Shown: positions 1-10,752 of the stretch, piece after piece | Layout of the letters: every line of letters begins with the position of its first letter | Numbering within the stretch: position 1 is the first letter of the stretch | Assembly (NCBI RefSeq): GCF_033958435.1 | Contig: NC_134145.1 | Coordinates: 40,575,501-40,639,500, forward strand | Direction of reading: 5' to 3' | DNA: 64,000 nucleotides | Source: Carettochelys insculpta | Taxonomy: Eukaryota > Chordata > Testudines > Carettochelyidae | Translations under genes and position numbers: made by a program | The notes under the pieces: generated by a model | The model's input: the letters and a program-made list of their open reading frames with translations, nothing else | Database searches by the model: none | What the model was told of the DNA's origin: nothing

Positions 1-49
1 CGAAGTTGGTGCCGCTACTTCGAAGTAGCGTGCACGTGTAGACGCAGCT
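1..49. mobile_element. Right end of a Harbinger-derived MITE cut by the window start
   Basis: Bases 1-49 match the right terminus of the 62087-62804 MITE: the gccgctacttcgaagtagcg block followed by tgcacgtgtagacgcagct. Only the right terminal arm is inside the window. The flank begins with aaaaagagac. Confidence 0.8.
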
Positions 50-1751
50 AAAAAGAGACTCTAATTTTTGGTCAGAATTAGAAAGTTTGTTATCTCTATC
101 ACCTGCTATTTTAACTGTAATTTCCCAAGTATGGACAAAGAGCCTATGCTAGACATGAAAATTTACCTCATGCTATTCTATGGAAAACATCTTCTAATCA
201 GCAAAACAGCTGAAAGAAGGTACATAAATTAACACAGGAAAAAGGGTGCCTGAAGTCTTCAAGACAGCATGTGTAGATGCTGTTTGAACCTTTTCTTCCA
301 TGTACGTATCACTGAAAGGATACACTTCATTTCCTCCAAACCCCCCAGCCACCCATGAATTTAGGACAGATCCAAAACAAACAAAGCCAAGCTCCCTTTT
401 GGGACCAATGTCTACAGCACGAGTCAGGCAATGAGATATATTACACTTAGGAATAATCTCCCAAGAGAAGAAGTGAAACCCTCATAGGAAAGGCTACTGA
501 AGCCTAGTCCTGGACAAGTCACTAAAAATACACTGCAAGGACCAATCCAACATTGAGGAGAATCAAATACATGACTGAATGGGTCTTCTACTATTCTAAT
601 TTCTGTAAGGTGGCCCTGCTCAGCCTAATGTGATTTAGCTGAAATTGAATTTAATACATTTTCATTAAGGGCTTGGGAAAGCTTTTGACAAGAGACAGAA
701 AATGAAATTTTTAAAGGCGTTTATAAGGAGGTTAGGTGCCTGATTCTCATTATATTTCCAAGGGATTTGTGTGTCTAACTGCCTTAGCCCACCTGCTTCA
801 AAATACCAGGCAGAGATTTTTCTTTCTGGTGCTTTGACATAACCAGGTCCCTTCCTACTGAAGAACAGATTTAGTATGAAGGAGATTCTCTCAACAAACA
901 GCACAGTCATTCACTTCAGTGTGAAATTTACAGCACTAATATAACCCATGTCCTAGTTTGTTGATATTCTAAATAAATGAGCTCTTCTTGGAAACGATAA
1001 GGAGGCTGGCATGATCTGGAATTTACCACTAGAGTAAGTTAACCTTATAAACCCAATATAGGTCTGGAATCTGAAATTATATCTAGTAAGTCTCAGTGAA
1101 ATGAAAAGTCGAAATAAATAAATACATAAATAAATAAATAGATAAAAACCCAAACACCACAAGATTTGTTTTTCATATAAATGGCTAATCTATCATAGGT
1201 ATGTCCACAAACTCTCTTGTAATCTGTCTCAGTAGAGTGGGCCAGGAACTCATAGCATCTCACCATACAGTACAATCCAAGTGTTCCATTTACACTGCAT
1301 GAATCACTAGACCACTTCAGAAGGAATTACTCATTTTTTAGGCATATAAGGTGAGAGGTGGAAAGCATAGTTTCACTCCCTTCTGCTTCCCACTCTCACA
1401 CACTTCAGAAGCTCCTTCCCGTCTTTGATTTTCTCTCTTATCTTGTCTACAGATTAATACAGGATATAGAGGCCGTATTGCAGTAATGTTTCCCTATACT
1501 GGAACAGCAAATTTAAGTTGGTACAACGTACATTTTAGATCGTTTACATACAACAAATCAAGAAACAGAAAAATCAGTTTTCATGTGATAGCACATTTTA
1601 AGTGTTTTACCTTCATACCAGTCTACCCACAGAAAGGCATCCAGTCTCTGTGAATAGCAACATTCAAGCAATTTCAAGTGCACAAAAAAAAAGTCACAAC
1701 CATAATACACTTAATATAACACATAAACATAATGCACTTACAATACGCCAG
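50..1751. other. Intronic sequence (intron 5) without recognisable genes
   Basis: This stretch is AT-rich and unique-looking. It holds a short (AAAT)n-type microsatellite at about 1114-1146. The short open frames here show no family resemblance. No COL11A1 variable-region exon was recognised. Confidence 0.7.
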
Positions 1752-2173
1752 AGCCATGTCTACACTAGCCTGGTCTTTCAAAAGAGCAGACCCCACGTCA
1801 AAGTAGCGTGCGGTGCATCTACACGTCACATGCTCTTTCAAAGATAAAACCGATGTGAGGTGCCACAGGAAAGGAAACTGCTCTTCCAAACAGAAAATAG
1901 GAAGAGGCCGCTCCTTCGATGTCTTACTTCGAAAAGGACATGTATAGATGCTCCGCATCCTGCTCTTTTGAAATAGCAGGATCCACCATGGTGGCAATCA
2001 GCTGTCACGGGGAGACCTGCAGCCCAGCCCCTGTGGGGCTCAATGCGCGCAGCAGCTGTTAAAGTCGCACGGATCAGGAAATCCCGCTGCAGGAAGCTGA
2101 GAGTGCAGGCAGCAGCTGCTACATATTCTGCCCCTGCACACCTCAGTGAGTCCCCAAGCAGCCCCCACTTGTG

Positions 2174-3735
2174 ATGGCCAGCACCCAGGCAGGTCAGGAG
2201 CCCCAGTGTCCCCCCTCTGAGTGCACCCAGGACTCCAAAGGGTCCAGACAGAGAGGCAAGAAGCATGCCCCCTCTTGGAACGAGGCCAAGCTCCAGGATT
2301 TTCTGGGGCCTATTCAACATCTTTATTAATGACCTGTGAGGGACTGGACTGCACCCTCAGCAAGTCTGCGGATGATACAAAACTAGCGGGAGAGGTAGAT
2401 ATGTTGGAGAGTAAAGAGAGAATCCAGAGTGACCTGAATAAATTGGAGGACTGGGCCAAAAGAAATCTGATGCGGTTCATCAAGGAGAAGTGTAGAGTCC
2501 TGCACCTGGGATGGAAGAATCTCAAGCATTGTTATAGGCTGGGGACCGACTGGCTCAGCAGCAGTACAATGGAAAGGGACCTAGGGGTTATGGTGGGTGA
2601 AAGGCTGGATATGAGTAAACAGTGTGCCCTTGTAGCCAAGAAGGCTAACGGCATAGTAGGGTGCATTAGGAGGAGCATTTTGAGCAGATCTAGAGAAGCA
2701 GTTATTCCCCTCTATTCGGCCCCGGATAAGGCAACATCTTGAATATTGTGTCCAGTTTTGGGCCTCCCAGGATAAAATGGATGTGGATTTGCTAGAGCGG
2801 GTTCAGTGGAGGGCAACAAAAATGATTAAGGGGCTGGAGCACAAGACCTATGAGGATAGGCTGAGGGATTTGGGCTTGTTTAGTTTACAGAAGAGGAGAC
2901 TTAGAGGTGATTTAATAGCAGCATTCAACTTCCTGAAGGGGATCTCTAAAGAGGAGGGTGAGAAACTGTTCTCAGTGGAGTCAGATGCCAGAACAAGGAG
3001 TAATGGTCTGAAGTTAAAGATGGAGTGGTGTAGGTTAGATAATAGGAAAAACTACTTCACCAGGAGGGTGGTGAAGCATTGGAATGCATTGCCTAGAGAG
3101 GTGGTGAATACTCCATCCCTCGATGTTTTTAAGTCCCAGCTTGACAAGGTCCTCGCTGGGATGACTTAGTGGGGATTGATCCTGCTAGAAGCAGGGGACT
3201 GGACTAGATGACCTCCTGAGGTCCCTTCCAGCCCTATGATTCTGTGATTCTGTGGGGCTCTGGCAGGAGGAGGAGGTGCTCCAGGTGATGGGGAGCAAGC
3301 AGCAAAATGCAGATGCCTTCACCTGTCTGGCCAAGGGTCTGACCACCTGCGGTCCCCTGCCCACACTCCTGAACGGGTCAGGAGCAAAGTTAAGGAGTTG
3401 CGACAGGGTTATACCCATGTTCGGGACTCGGCCAACCATCAGGGTCTGCCCCCATTGCCTGCCCCTATTATAGGGAACTCAGCGGTATCCTGGGCCACCA
3501 GGACACCTCCTCCCCACCGGTCATCCTGGACACCGCAGCCAAGGAGACACAGCCAGGCAAAGAGCTGGAGATGGGACCACTAGCCAGCCCCGCACCACCA
3601 GGGCCAGAGATGGGGCCAGCCTCAGCCAAGGACTGGTCCAGTGAGGAAGGGAAGTTGGTGATTGAACTTCCCTCCTGAACCCCCAGCTGGGCATCAGCCA
3701 GATGGCCATCCCCCAACCTCAGCCGTGGACCCTCA
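2174..3735 (+). pseudogene. Myb/SANT-like protein exon 1 of Harbinger copy A, split by CR1
   Basis: In these elements the Myb-like protein is the DNA-binding partner of the transposase. The frame opens at an ATG at 2174 (MASTQAGQEP) and reaches PSWNEAKLQDFLG at about 2308, where CR1 begins. Homology resumes at 3254 with LWQEEEVLQVMGSKQQNAD, matching LWSEEEVLQVMGSKRRNAD of copy C. Later parts (RQGYTHVRDSA, then CPYYRELSGILG) lie in other frames, so several indels are present. The exon ends in a ctcag/gtatgt donor near 3735 that is conserved with copy C, which supports a real ancestral intron. Confidence 0.8.
2310..3253 (+). mobile_element. CR1 LINE, 5-prime truncated, inside the Harbinger Myb exon
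   Basis: The reverse-transcriptase C-terminal region of a CR1 is readable with frameshifts: FNIFINDL, then CTLSKSADDTKLAG, DLGVMV, ALVAKKANGIVGCIRRSI, then in another frame ERVQWRATKMIKGLEHKTYE and LPREVV. The 3-prime end has the typical CR1 tail (gatgacctcctgaggtccc, ccctatgattctgtg) and ends in two attctgtg units. The junctions share ggggc (host reading tttctgggg/ctctgg), compatible with a short target duplication. It is a dead, 5-prime truncated copy. Confidence 0.9.
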
Positions 3736-4069
3736 GGTATGTACCCAACAGGGTACACGCTCCGGATCATGGGGCAGGGGCACCATACATGACCAGGGAC
3801 CCCCCACACACACCTGGCAGACCCCAGACCACAAGGGCACACCAGACCATGGCCCCGGGATGGTGGCAAGTCTGCCAAGGCCCACTAGCACCCGCTCCCA
3901 GAGACAGCACTGTGCCTTCCGCCCCGGGGGGGGCAGACCACACAAAGGGGCCACACACAGGGCCACCACACCCATGAACAGGGGAGGCGGGGGACCGGCG
4001 GGGTGTAGGCCATTTGGGAGGGATCGGTACTCACAACATGTTCCTCTCTTCCCCCTTGAGTTCACAGCA

Positions 4070-4430
4070 TACCATTCAAGGGCTGGGACAGCGTTGCCCC
4101 ATCGGTGGTCCCTGACAGCCCCCCCAAGTCGAGGGACAGCAACTGACTGGAGCCCTCCCCCCACGTGCCAGGATGGGCCCAGTTGTGGAAGAGCCAGAGG
4201 CAACTGGCAGAGGAACCCCACCTCACTGCCTCCATCCAGTGCCAAGTGGAGATGGCTGAGCATCGGCTCCAGTTCAAGGAGGGGGAGGCCACCTGGTGCC
4301 AGACAGCCTGGGGGAAATTTATGGGCACTTCTGGGACGCTGTGGCCTCCTACTGAGAGCTCCTGGCCTGGCTGCCCCCTGCTGCCCTGCCAGCTGCCCCG
4401 TCGTGGCCCCAACCACTGACCCCCCCCCGC
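4070..4430 (+). pseudogene. Myb-like protein exon 2 (coiled-coil tail) of Harbinger copy A
   Basis: Downstream of a ttcacag acceptor near 4068, a plus frame reads CQVEMAEHRLQFKEGEATWC and then QTAWGKFMGTSGTLW. This parallels LEVSEQRLRVEEQRLHLQER and AWHQEAWG of copy C. The heptad-like Glu/Leu/Gln composition suggests a short coiled coil for protein association. The surrounding Pro-rich open frames are shadows of GC-rich DNA. Confidence 0.65.
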
Positions 4431-4712
4431 AGGGAGAGGACCCTGCTGTCCCGGACCACGGCCCGAGACCAATCCCCAGCCCTTCATCTCCGTACCTCCT
4501 GAGCCCACCCAGCCCCTCAGGGGACCCTGGAAGGCGGGGGGAGTGGGTGCACAGGACGCACCCTTACACCCCTGCCCTTGAATGATGACCCACCGGGCAG
4601 TCCACCTAGGTCCCCCCTCCCCACTATACATAGTTTGCCTCGCCCACTGTAAATAGTTTGCCCCCCCTGTAAACAGTTGGTCATTCTGTTATGTTTTGCA
4701 ATAGGTAGCAGT

Positions 4713-5463
4713 GAAAACGGTGCCAGTGCTAAACGAAGAAGGCAAGTGGTACAGACTGATTATGAACATAGGTAAAACAAAAACAATGGTATTTGGAGAT
4801 AAGGAAATAGGAAGAAAGATCAGAGTAGATGGTATTGATCTAGAAAATGTAGAGAAGTTCACATATCCGGGGAGCAACATGATGATCTAGACTGTAAGAA
4901 GGACATAGCGACTAGTATAGCAAAAGCAAGAGAGAGTTTGAAGGCAATGGATAAAATCTGGAAAAGCAAAGCAATTAGCTTCGAAACAAAGCTGAGTGTG
5001 TTGAAAATGTGTGTATTCAACAGCATGTTGTATGGATGTGAGACATGGGTGATAATGAAAGATTCAAAAAGAAGAATATTGGTGTTCGAAAGGAGTTGTT
5101 ATAGAAAGATTCTGAGAATAGGATGGATGTAGAAGGTCACCAATGAGTAATTATATAGGAAGATACAGCCGATGGAGAACCTGCTGCAAAAGGGTATAAA
5201 AATGGAAGCTACGACTATTTGGGCATATTTGCAGAACGAACGAACAAAAAATCAGGACCCTAGTATTCGGCATAATGGATGGTTTGAATAGGAGAGGCAG
5301 ACCCCACAGAATGGATAGATTATATAGTAGATTGGCACAGAGTTAGTCTACAGAACTTAAGCCACTCCGCACTGGAGAGGGAACGATGGAAAGGAATAGT
5401 GAGAGAGGCATAAGACACCAATGGGTGCTGAGCCCACGGTTGTTGATGATGATGACACAGTTT
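4713..5463 (+). mobile_element. RTE-like LINE, 5-prime truncated fragment
   Basis: This aligns base by base with the 3-prime part of the copy at 19.7-21.5 kb. The open piece at 4938-5132 carries MKAMDKIWKSKAISFETKL and LYGCETWVIMKDSKRRIL, the C-terminal region of a non-LTR reverse-transcriptase ORF. It ends in GTTGATGATGATGACAC, the GAT-type tail. TAGCAGT occurs at 4706-4712 and again at 5464-5470 and may be a 7-bp target duplication. It lies between the two genes of Harbinger copy A. Confidence 0.8.
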
Positions 5464-5612
5464 TAGCAGTTGACACTACACTGTTTTATTTTTCTAAAAC
5501 CTCTGTGTGCCATGTGCTCTGTGAGGGTGGGGGGCGGTGTGCAGGAGATGGGGGGTGGTGTGCTGGAGGCCCAGCGGGGGTGGCTGGGGTGGCGCTCACT
5601 GGGGCTCCTGAT

Positions 5613-6903
5613 CTAAGTACCAGCACAGGGCTTCCCGGCCACGGATCTCATCCCGGTGGTCCTGGCGGCTAGGGGCAGCAGCTGGCTGGAGGTAGCCCGT
5701 GCCAGCCTCGACCGCCCACCTTTGCACAAAGGCTTACCCCTTACTCTCCAGGACACCCGGATATTGTGGAGCTTGCAGCAGGTGCCCACGACCTGGGGGA
5801 CACTGAGGACACCCGAGTCCAGATGGGTGAAGAGGCAGCACCATTGTCCCTTCAAGCGGCCCAAGGTACGCTCAACCACCTGGCGGGGTGGCTGAGCTGG
5901 CCATTGATGCACTCCTGGCTGGGGGTGGGGTGAACCATGTAGGGACACACGAACCAGGGCTGGAGTGGGTATGCTGCATCAGCCACCAGGCAGAGGGGCA
6001 CGGTGGTGTCCCCCAGCAAGATCTCCCTCTGGGGCATGAGGGTCCCTGCCTCCAGCCGGCAGCACAGGCCCAAGTTGCAGAAGACCCACGTGTTGCAGGT
6101 GCAGCCAAGCCAGCCCACATATATGTCCTGGAACCTCTGTGCTTAGGAGCACGGGTAGGTATGTGGGTCCCGTCAAGGGCCCCAAAGCAATTTGAGAACC
6201 CCAGTGCAACAAAGTCTACAATGGCCTCGTCCAGACCCCTGATGCATATGATCCTCTGGAGGAGCATGGTGTTTAGAGCACAGATCACCTGCAGCAGGGT
6301 GGGGGGAATGGGCACCCATGATGGTGTGCCCAGCCCCCCCCGGCCCCACCGCAGCCCACTTTGTACCCCCACCCCACTCCACCCTTTACCCCCTCTCCAG
6401 TGGGTGCATGCCTAGGCCTCCTTATCTCCATCATGACAGCCCCAACCGTGTCCTTGCCCACACCAAATTGGTGTCCCACGGAGTGGTAGCTGTCTGGAGT
6501 GTCGAGTTCCAGACAGCTATTATAACCCACTTTTCCATGGGGAGGGTGTGCTGCATCTGGGTGTCCTGGTATCTGAGGGCCAGGGACAGCCACTGGCAGA
6601 GCTCCAGGAAGGCCTGCCACCACATCTGGAAATTCCAGAGCCACTGATCTTTGTCCTACTCCCCTATGGCCAGTTGCTCCCACCACTCAGAGCTGGTGGG
6701 GTGGCTCCAGAGCTGGCAAAGCACATGTGGGGGGAGGCCAGAGGATCCCATGGTCTGGGGTATCCCCTTCTGCCCCTGCGGTGGGGCCCTGCCAGGAGTT
6801 GCTGGGCGGCCACCAGTGTTGCAGCTACCAGGGCACCCACTCCTCTGGTGGCAGCCAGCAGGATTTCCAGCTGCCACCAGTCCATGTCCATTTCTGTGGG
6901 CAC
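5613..6903 (-). pseudogene. HARBI1-like transposase of Harbinger copy A, frameshifted
   Basis: On minus, the N-terminal part begins MDMDWWQLEILLAATRGVG (about 6890). Then come FLELCQWLSLALRYQDTQMQ, DSYHSVGHQFGVGKDTVGAV, a conserved ctgcag acceptor near 6292, and GFSNCFGALDGTHIPTRAPK with the first catalytic Asp. About 30 residues present in copy C (the NRKGYHSV region) are missing here. The C-terminal part survives: EILLGDTTVPLCLVADAAYP (second Asp in LLGD), then RQVVERTLGRLKGQWCCL (catalytic Glu) and CCKLHN. Several frameshifts make it inactive. An AATAAA on minus lies at 5485-5490, about 125 bp past the stop. Confidence 0.82.
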
Positions 6904-7245
6904 TGTGTCTGCACGGCTTGTGACAGCTCCGCAGGCCTCATGCTGTGCAGGCTGAGTGTGTTTGGGAGGGGCCCTTTAAAGGAGCAGCTTGCTGTGGCCC
7001 CAGAAGGGCTCGGCTGCCCTGCAACCCCATCAGCAGTGTTTCCTGGCCCTTTCTTGAAAAACAGGCTGTTGGTACGTGTAGATGCTCTCTTTCAATGTCC
7101 TGCGCAGCCCCCTTCAAAGTGGCACGTGGGCCTTTTAATGGCGCTCATCAACGGCACCAGCCCCAGCCCACGTGTAGATGCTCCCCTTCAAAATGGTGTC
7201 TTTCAACCACTCTCTTTGGAAGAGAGATCTAGTGTAGACATAGCT

Positions 7246-8116
7246 AATATTTACTAATGGTTTTTTCAGAAACTGCTGTTAATTTCTGGACTAAGCATAT
7301 AGAAAAATGGTATCTTAGATATCAGTGAAATAACCATTGGCAAATGGAGATGTTTTAATAGTAACTCCTGTAAAGTGAGACTTTATCTGGCATTTGATAG
7401 AAGAGAAAATATCTTTCCAAGCTGTGAAGAAAATAAATTGGGAAATTCACTAACTCTTTTCCAGCACAAAAATATTACACAAAAATTGTGTGAAAAGATT
7501 CCAAAAACATCAAGAAACTAATAATAAATATATCTATAAATCCAATTGTCTTCAGTTTTGAGCATTAGTCCTACTCCACTTTCTCTTTTTAATTCTACTT
7601 TAAAACAACATTACAATTTTTTTTTTTTTTTTTACTGAAACAGTCATTCAGAAACTGCAGCCAATAAACCTACAGATTAGGATAAACGCTCAAGTTAGCT
7701 CATCTAAGGCAAATTTACAACTGATACTCCTAATCCCAAATTGTAAGGAACACACAGCTCTTAAACTGCAGAGGTCACATGGTGGTCAGAAATAAATTCT
7801 CATGGTCACTTCATGCCTACATCACTTTAAAAGATAGCTGCTCTTCAGATATTTCATTTATTTACATTTTTGTCTCTTCAATTCTTCACTTTAAAATGTC
7901 ATGTTACCAGTTTTGTTTTATGAAAGTTACATATTTTTCTTTTAGACATAGTCAAAACCTAGAAGAGGAATGTTTATTTTATTTATTTTAATTCCCAAAT
8001 TGTGAATGAGAGGACTTAACAAGAGGAAATGAAGAAATCAAAGTCAGAAACGTTGAAGTTACACAAAGGGTTCCCACTGACTTCAGTCACTATTGGACTG
8101 GGCCAGAATGCTGCAC
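7246..8116. other. Intronic sequence, nothing recognised
   Basis: AT-rich sequence with an 18-base T run at about 7617-7634. No gene or assignable repeat was seen. Confidence 0.6.
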
Positions 8117-8119
8117 TAA

Positions 8120-8490
8120 GGGCTTGTCTATACTTGTCCCCAACTTCAAAGCAGGCATGGTAATCAGGGTGACAAGAGATTACTAATGAAGTGCTGCGAT
8201 GAATATGCAGCACTTCATTAGGCTAATTCTCCCCCGCTGCAATTTCAAAGTATTAAACTTTGACATGCCGGCATGTGTGTAGCCATGGGTACTTCGCAGT
8301 AGTGTGGGCACTTTGAAGTGCCCGCAGCTACACGCATGCCAGCACTTCAAAGTTTGACACTTTGAAGTTGTGGCAGGGTAGAGTTAGCCTAATCAAGTGC
8401 TGCATATTCACTGCAGCACTTCATCAGTACTCTCCCATCACCCTGATTACCATGCCCTCTTTGAAGTTGTGGGCAAGTGTAGACCCAGTC
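8120..8490. mobile_element. Foldback MITE (tctacac family 1) with TAA duplication
   Basis: This is a 371-bp near-palindrome. The left end gggcttgtctatacttg pairs with the right end caagtgtagacccagtc. Each arm contains taatgaagtgctgc or its complement. The flanks are TAA at 8117-8119 and TAA at 8491-8493, as expected for a PIF/Harbinger-type insertion. It has no coding content. Confidence 0.9.
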
Positions 8491-8493
8491 TAA

Positions 8494-8920
8494 GTGTGTG
8501 TCTACACTTACATTCCTCTTTTGAAAGAGGTATGCAAATGAGAGAAATTGAAATTAGGTATATAGGTATATAAATTAGGTATATATTTGCATATTGGCAC
8601 CTGATTTGCATATTCTAATTTCAAAAGAGCTTCTTTAGAAAGAAGAAAGCCAATGTAGACGCTGCTCTTTCAAAAGTAAACCCCATCTTCAAAAGAATCC
8701 TTCTTCCCTTTATTTAATGGGGAGAAGGATTCTTTCGAAGATGGGGTTTAGTTTTGAAAGAGTAGCACCTACACTGGCTTTCTTCTTTCAAAAGAAGCTC
8801 TTTTGAAATCAGAATATGCAAATGAGCTGCCAAATATGCACATTTATACCTCATTTGCATGTTCAATTTCCCTCAGTTGCATACCTCTTTCGAAAGAGGA
8901 ATGCAAGTGTAGACAGACCC
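8494..8920. mobile_element. Second foldback MITE abutting the first and sharing its TAA
   Basis: This 427-bp palindrome has ends gtgtgtgtctacacttac and gtgtagacagaccc. Its arms contain cctcttttgaaagaggtatg and ttcaaaagaatccttcttcc facing their complements. The left flank is the TAA at 8491-8493, which is also the right duplication of the preceding MITE. The right flank is TAA at 8921-8923. It has no coding content. Confidence 0.88.
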
Positions 8921-8923
8921 TAA

Positions 8924-9586
8924 GCGTTGAACAAGTTTAAAGGTCTTCACTCTCTGTTCAAGAGGAATATTGCAAAACCATTTTAAATTGTACAATCTTT
9001 TCCCAATCTATATTGAGCAATCAAAGGGTATACTAACATAGCTATGGCTTATGACCATAGACATAACTACATGTAGTGTGCATTTGTGTAGGTATTACAG
9101 TTATAATAAAAAGCTTATCCCTCTGATAATCTGCAAGGGAATATGATGTCCCAGCAGTGGATGCTGCACATAGCTTCCAACATTTAGCTATGGTATGCTA
9201 TAAACATAATATTGTGACTACAAGCACTTAAAACAATAATTTTATATTACTTCATGATAGAAAGCATGCACACATTATGCGGTTCATGGCTTCATAAAGC
9301 AGATGTGACATCCCTTATAACTGAAGTTTTATAATCTACTAATTCAGCAGCCACAAACAGTACATATTTACACTCTAGATTTAGGACTTCACCCAACATG
9401 TGACTTCACTGGGGCATTTGTGGGTGGGAGGTACATGTGTAACAGATGGACTGGAGACCTACTTCCACCTGCAGTAGCCTGAGCAAGGAGGGAAAGAGGC
9501 AACTTTGTGGTCTATACTGTCTTTAGTAAGGAGCAGATTCTGTTTTGTAAGTTAGGGTGGTAGGGACACACAGCACTTGTCTATGA
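8924..9586. other. Intronic sequence, nothing recognised
   Basis: AT-rich unique-looking DNA. I see no ORF, RNA gene or repeat I can name. Confidence 0.6.
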
Positions 9587-9632
9587 GAATCACAGAATCA
9601 TAGGGCTGGAAGGGACCTCAGGAGATCATCTA
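9587..9632 (-). mobile_element. CR1 3-prime tail fragment
   Basis: Read on minus this is gatctcctgaggtccc, then ccctatgattctgtg, the same terminal sequence as the CR1 at 2310-3253. It is cut at 9633 by the start of a MITE, and no further CR1 sequence is visible after that MITE. Confidence 0.85.
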
Positions 9633-10108
9633 GGCTATGTCTACACTAGCATGGCCATTTCAAAGTTTATTAATGAAGCGCTGAAATACATATTCAGTGC
9701 TTCATTAAAATGCCAGCAGCTGCGGCACTTCGAAATTGACGTGGCTCGCCACCGCGCAGCTTGTCTAGACGGGGCTCCTTTTTGAAAGGACCCTGGCAAC
9801 TTCGAAATCCCCAAATCTCTGTGCCGCCTGTGGAGACGGGACCTTCTGAAAGGACCCCCCCCAGTTTTTGAAAGCCCTTCTTCCTAACGCCAGATAGGAA
9901 GAAGGGCTTTCAAAAACTGGGGGGGTCCTTTCAGAAGGTCACGTCTCCATGGGAGACGCGTGATTCGAAAAGCTGCACTTTCAAATTGCCGTGGCCGCCA
10001 TTATGCTAACGAGGTGCTGCATATTCATTGAAGTGCCTCATTAGCATCTTTCAAACCCACTCATTAACATGCCCCTTTCTAAAGGAAGGGGCTTGTGTAG
10101 ACCCAGCC
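9633..10108. mobile_element. Foldback MITE (tctacac family 2)
   Basis: Ends ggctatgtctacactag and gtgtagacccagcc. The centre is a strong hairpin in which gaagggctttcaaaaactgg and its complement face each other around about 9895. The arms carry taatgaagcgctgaaatac and gctaacgaggtgctgc. The flanks CTA and AAA do not match, so the insertion may have been followed by a small deletion. Confidence 0.82.
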
Positions 10109-10159
10109 AAAGAGTCTATTTAAACTTCTGTTACATATGCTGATGCTTAAATGCCACCA

Positions 10160-10412
10160 ACCATGTCTACACTAGTACTTATATCCACAAAACTTTGTTC
10201 ACACAGGAGTGTGGAAAACACACATACACACACACCAAGCTATAAAAATTTTGGCAGCATAAGCATTTGTGTGCACCATGCATTTTCAGCAGGAGATGCT
10301 CTACTGCTGGCATAGTTACCACCACCCACTAAGCTGGGTTCATTAAGCTGATGATAAAGCTGTCTCCCATCAGCATAATGCACCTTGTAAGCTAGTAATT
10401 GTAGACATGGCC
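10160..10412. mobile_element. Short MITE with ccatgtctacac ends
   Basis: Left end accatgtctacactagtac, right end gctagtaattgtagacatgg, imperfect inverted repeats. A short CA-rich tract lies at 10216-10236. It lies in intron 5, about 210 bp past the exon 5 donor. Confidence 0.65.
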
Positions 10413-10623
10413 ATAGTGATAAGTGCCTTAGAAATGCCATTGATCACAGCTGTGTAGTAGCCACACGTACACTATCCATAACCTCCTCCTTGGCATTTTG
10501 TTCTTCCTGCATGTCCAGGACAATGAATGCTCTTTAGCTATAATTAAATGCTCCCCAGGTAATATGTACCCAGCACAACCACTAATGCATAATATGTCTA
10601 GCAGTACATGAGTGATTACTCAC

Positions 10624-10752
10624 CTCATCAACATGAGGTTCTTGAGCCTGAGCAGCATTGGGCACAGGGGAATCACAGTCTGGGGTGTAATGCTCACAAT
10701 ATTCATACGCTGCTCTGGGATCCTCTACAAGCAACAGCTGCTGGATATCACC
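10624..10752 (-). CDS. COL11A1: COL11A1 coding exon 5 (end of the PARP domain)
   Basis: I found this exon by searching for the sequence expected after exon 4. It reads on the minus strand as 43 exact codons (129 nt), beginning [12 protein letters not shown] and continuing [15 protein letters not shown], then [12 protein letters not shown]. The acceptor is ctgcag/ggtgat and the donor is gatgag/gtgagt. The two Cys in the YCEHYTPDC block are the third and fourth cysteines of the domain, so all four are present across exons 2, 4 and 5. The AAQAQEP tail favours COL11A1 over COL5A1. The acidic or basic variable-region exons that follow in COL11A1 were looked for between 1 and 10623 and were not recognised. 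The exon sits 211 bp from a small MITE at 10160-10412. Confidence 0.92.

Larger units (their letters stand above)
1752..7245. mobile_element. Decayed two-gene Harbinger element, copy A, broken by CR1 and RTE insertions
   Basis: The left end agccatgtctacactag and the right end ctagtgtagacatagct are inverted repeats. Between them lie a Myb/SANT-like gene on plus (2174-about 4430) and a HARBI1-like transposase on minus (about 6900-5613), the same convergent layout as the complete copy at 49330-52968 but flipped. A CR1 interrupts the Myb exon, and an RTE-like LINE lies between the two genes. Subterminal copies of gtgtagatgct occur near both ends. I could not define a clean target duplication, which fits an old insertion. 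Confidence 0.85.

Noticed and set aside
3662..4585. 307-codon open frame on plus, rich in Pro, Gly and Arg
   Set aside because: It crosses the Myb-like exon remnants, the intron and GC-rich DNA of Harbinger copy A. The recognisable homology is in other frames.
8120..8920. Possible CRISPR-like or satellite array from repeated short words
   Set aside because: The repeats are inverted arms of two foldback MITEs with TAA duplications, not regularly spaced direct repeats.
1..10623. COL11A1 variable-region exons (acidic or lysine-rich) after exon 5
   Set aside because: I searched by eye for Tyr/Glu/Asp-rich and Lys-rich codon runs next to splice sites on minus and found none. They probably lie left of the window.
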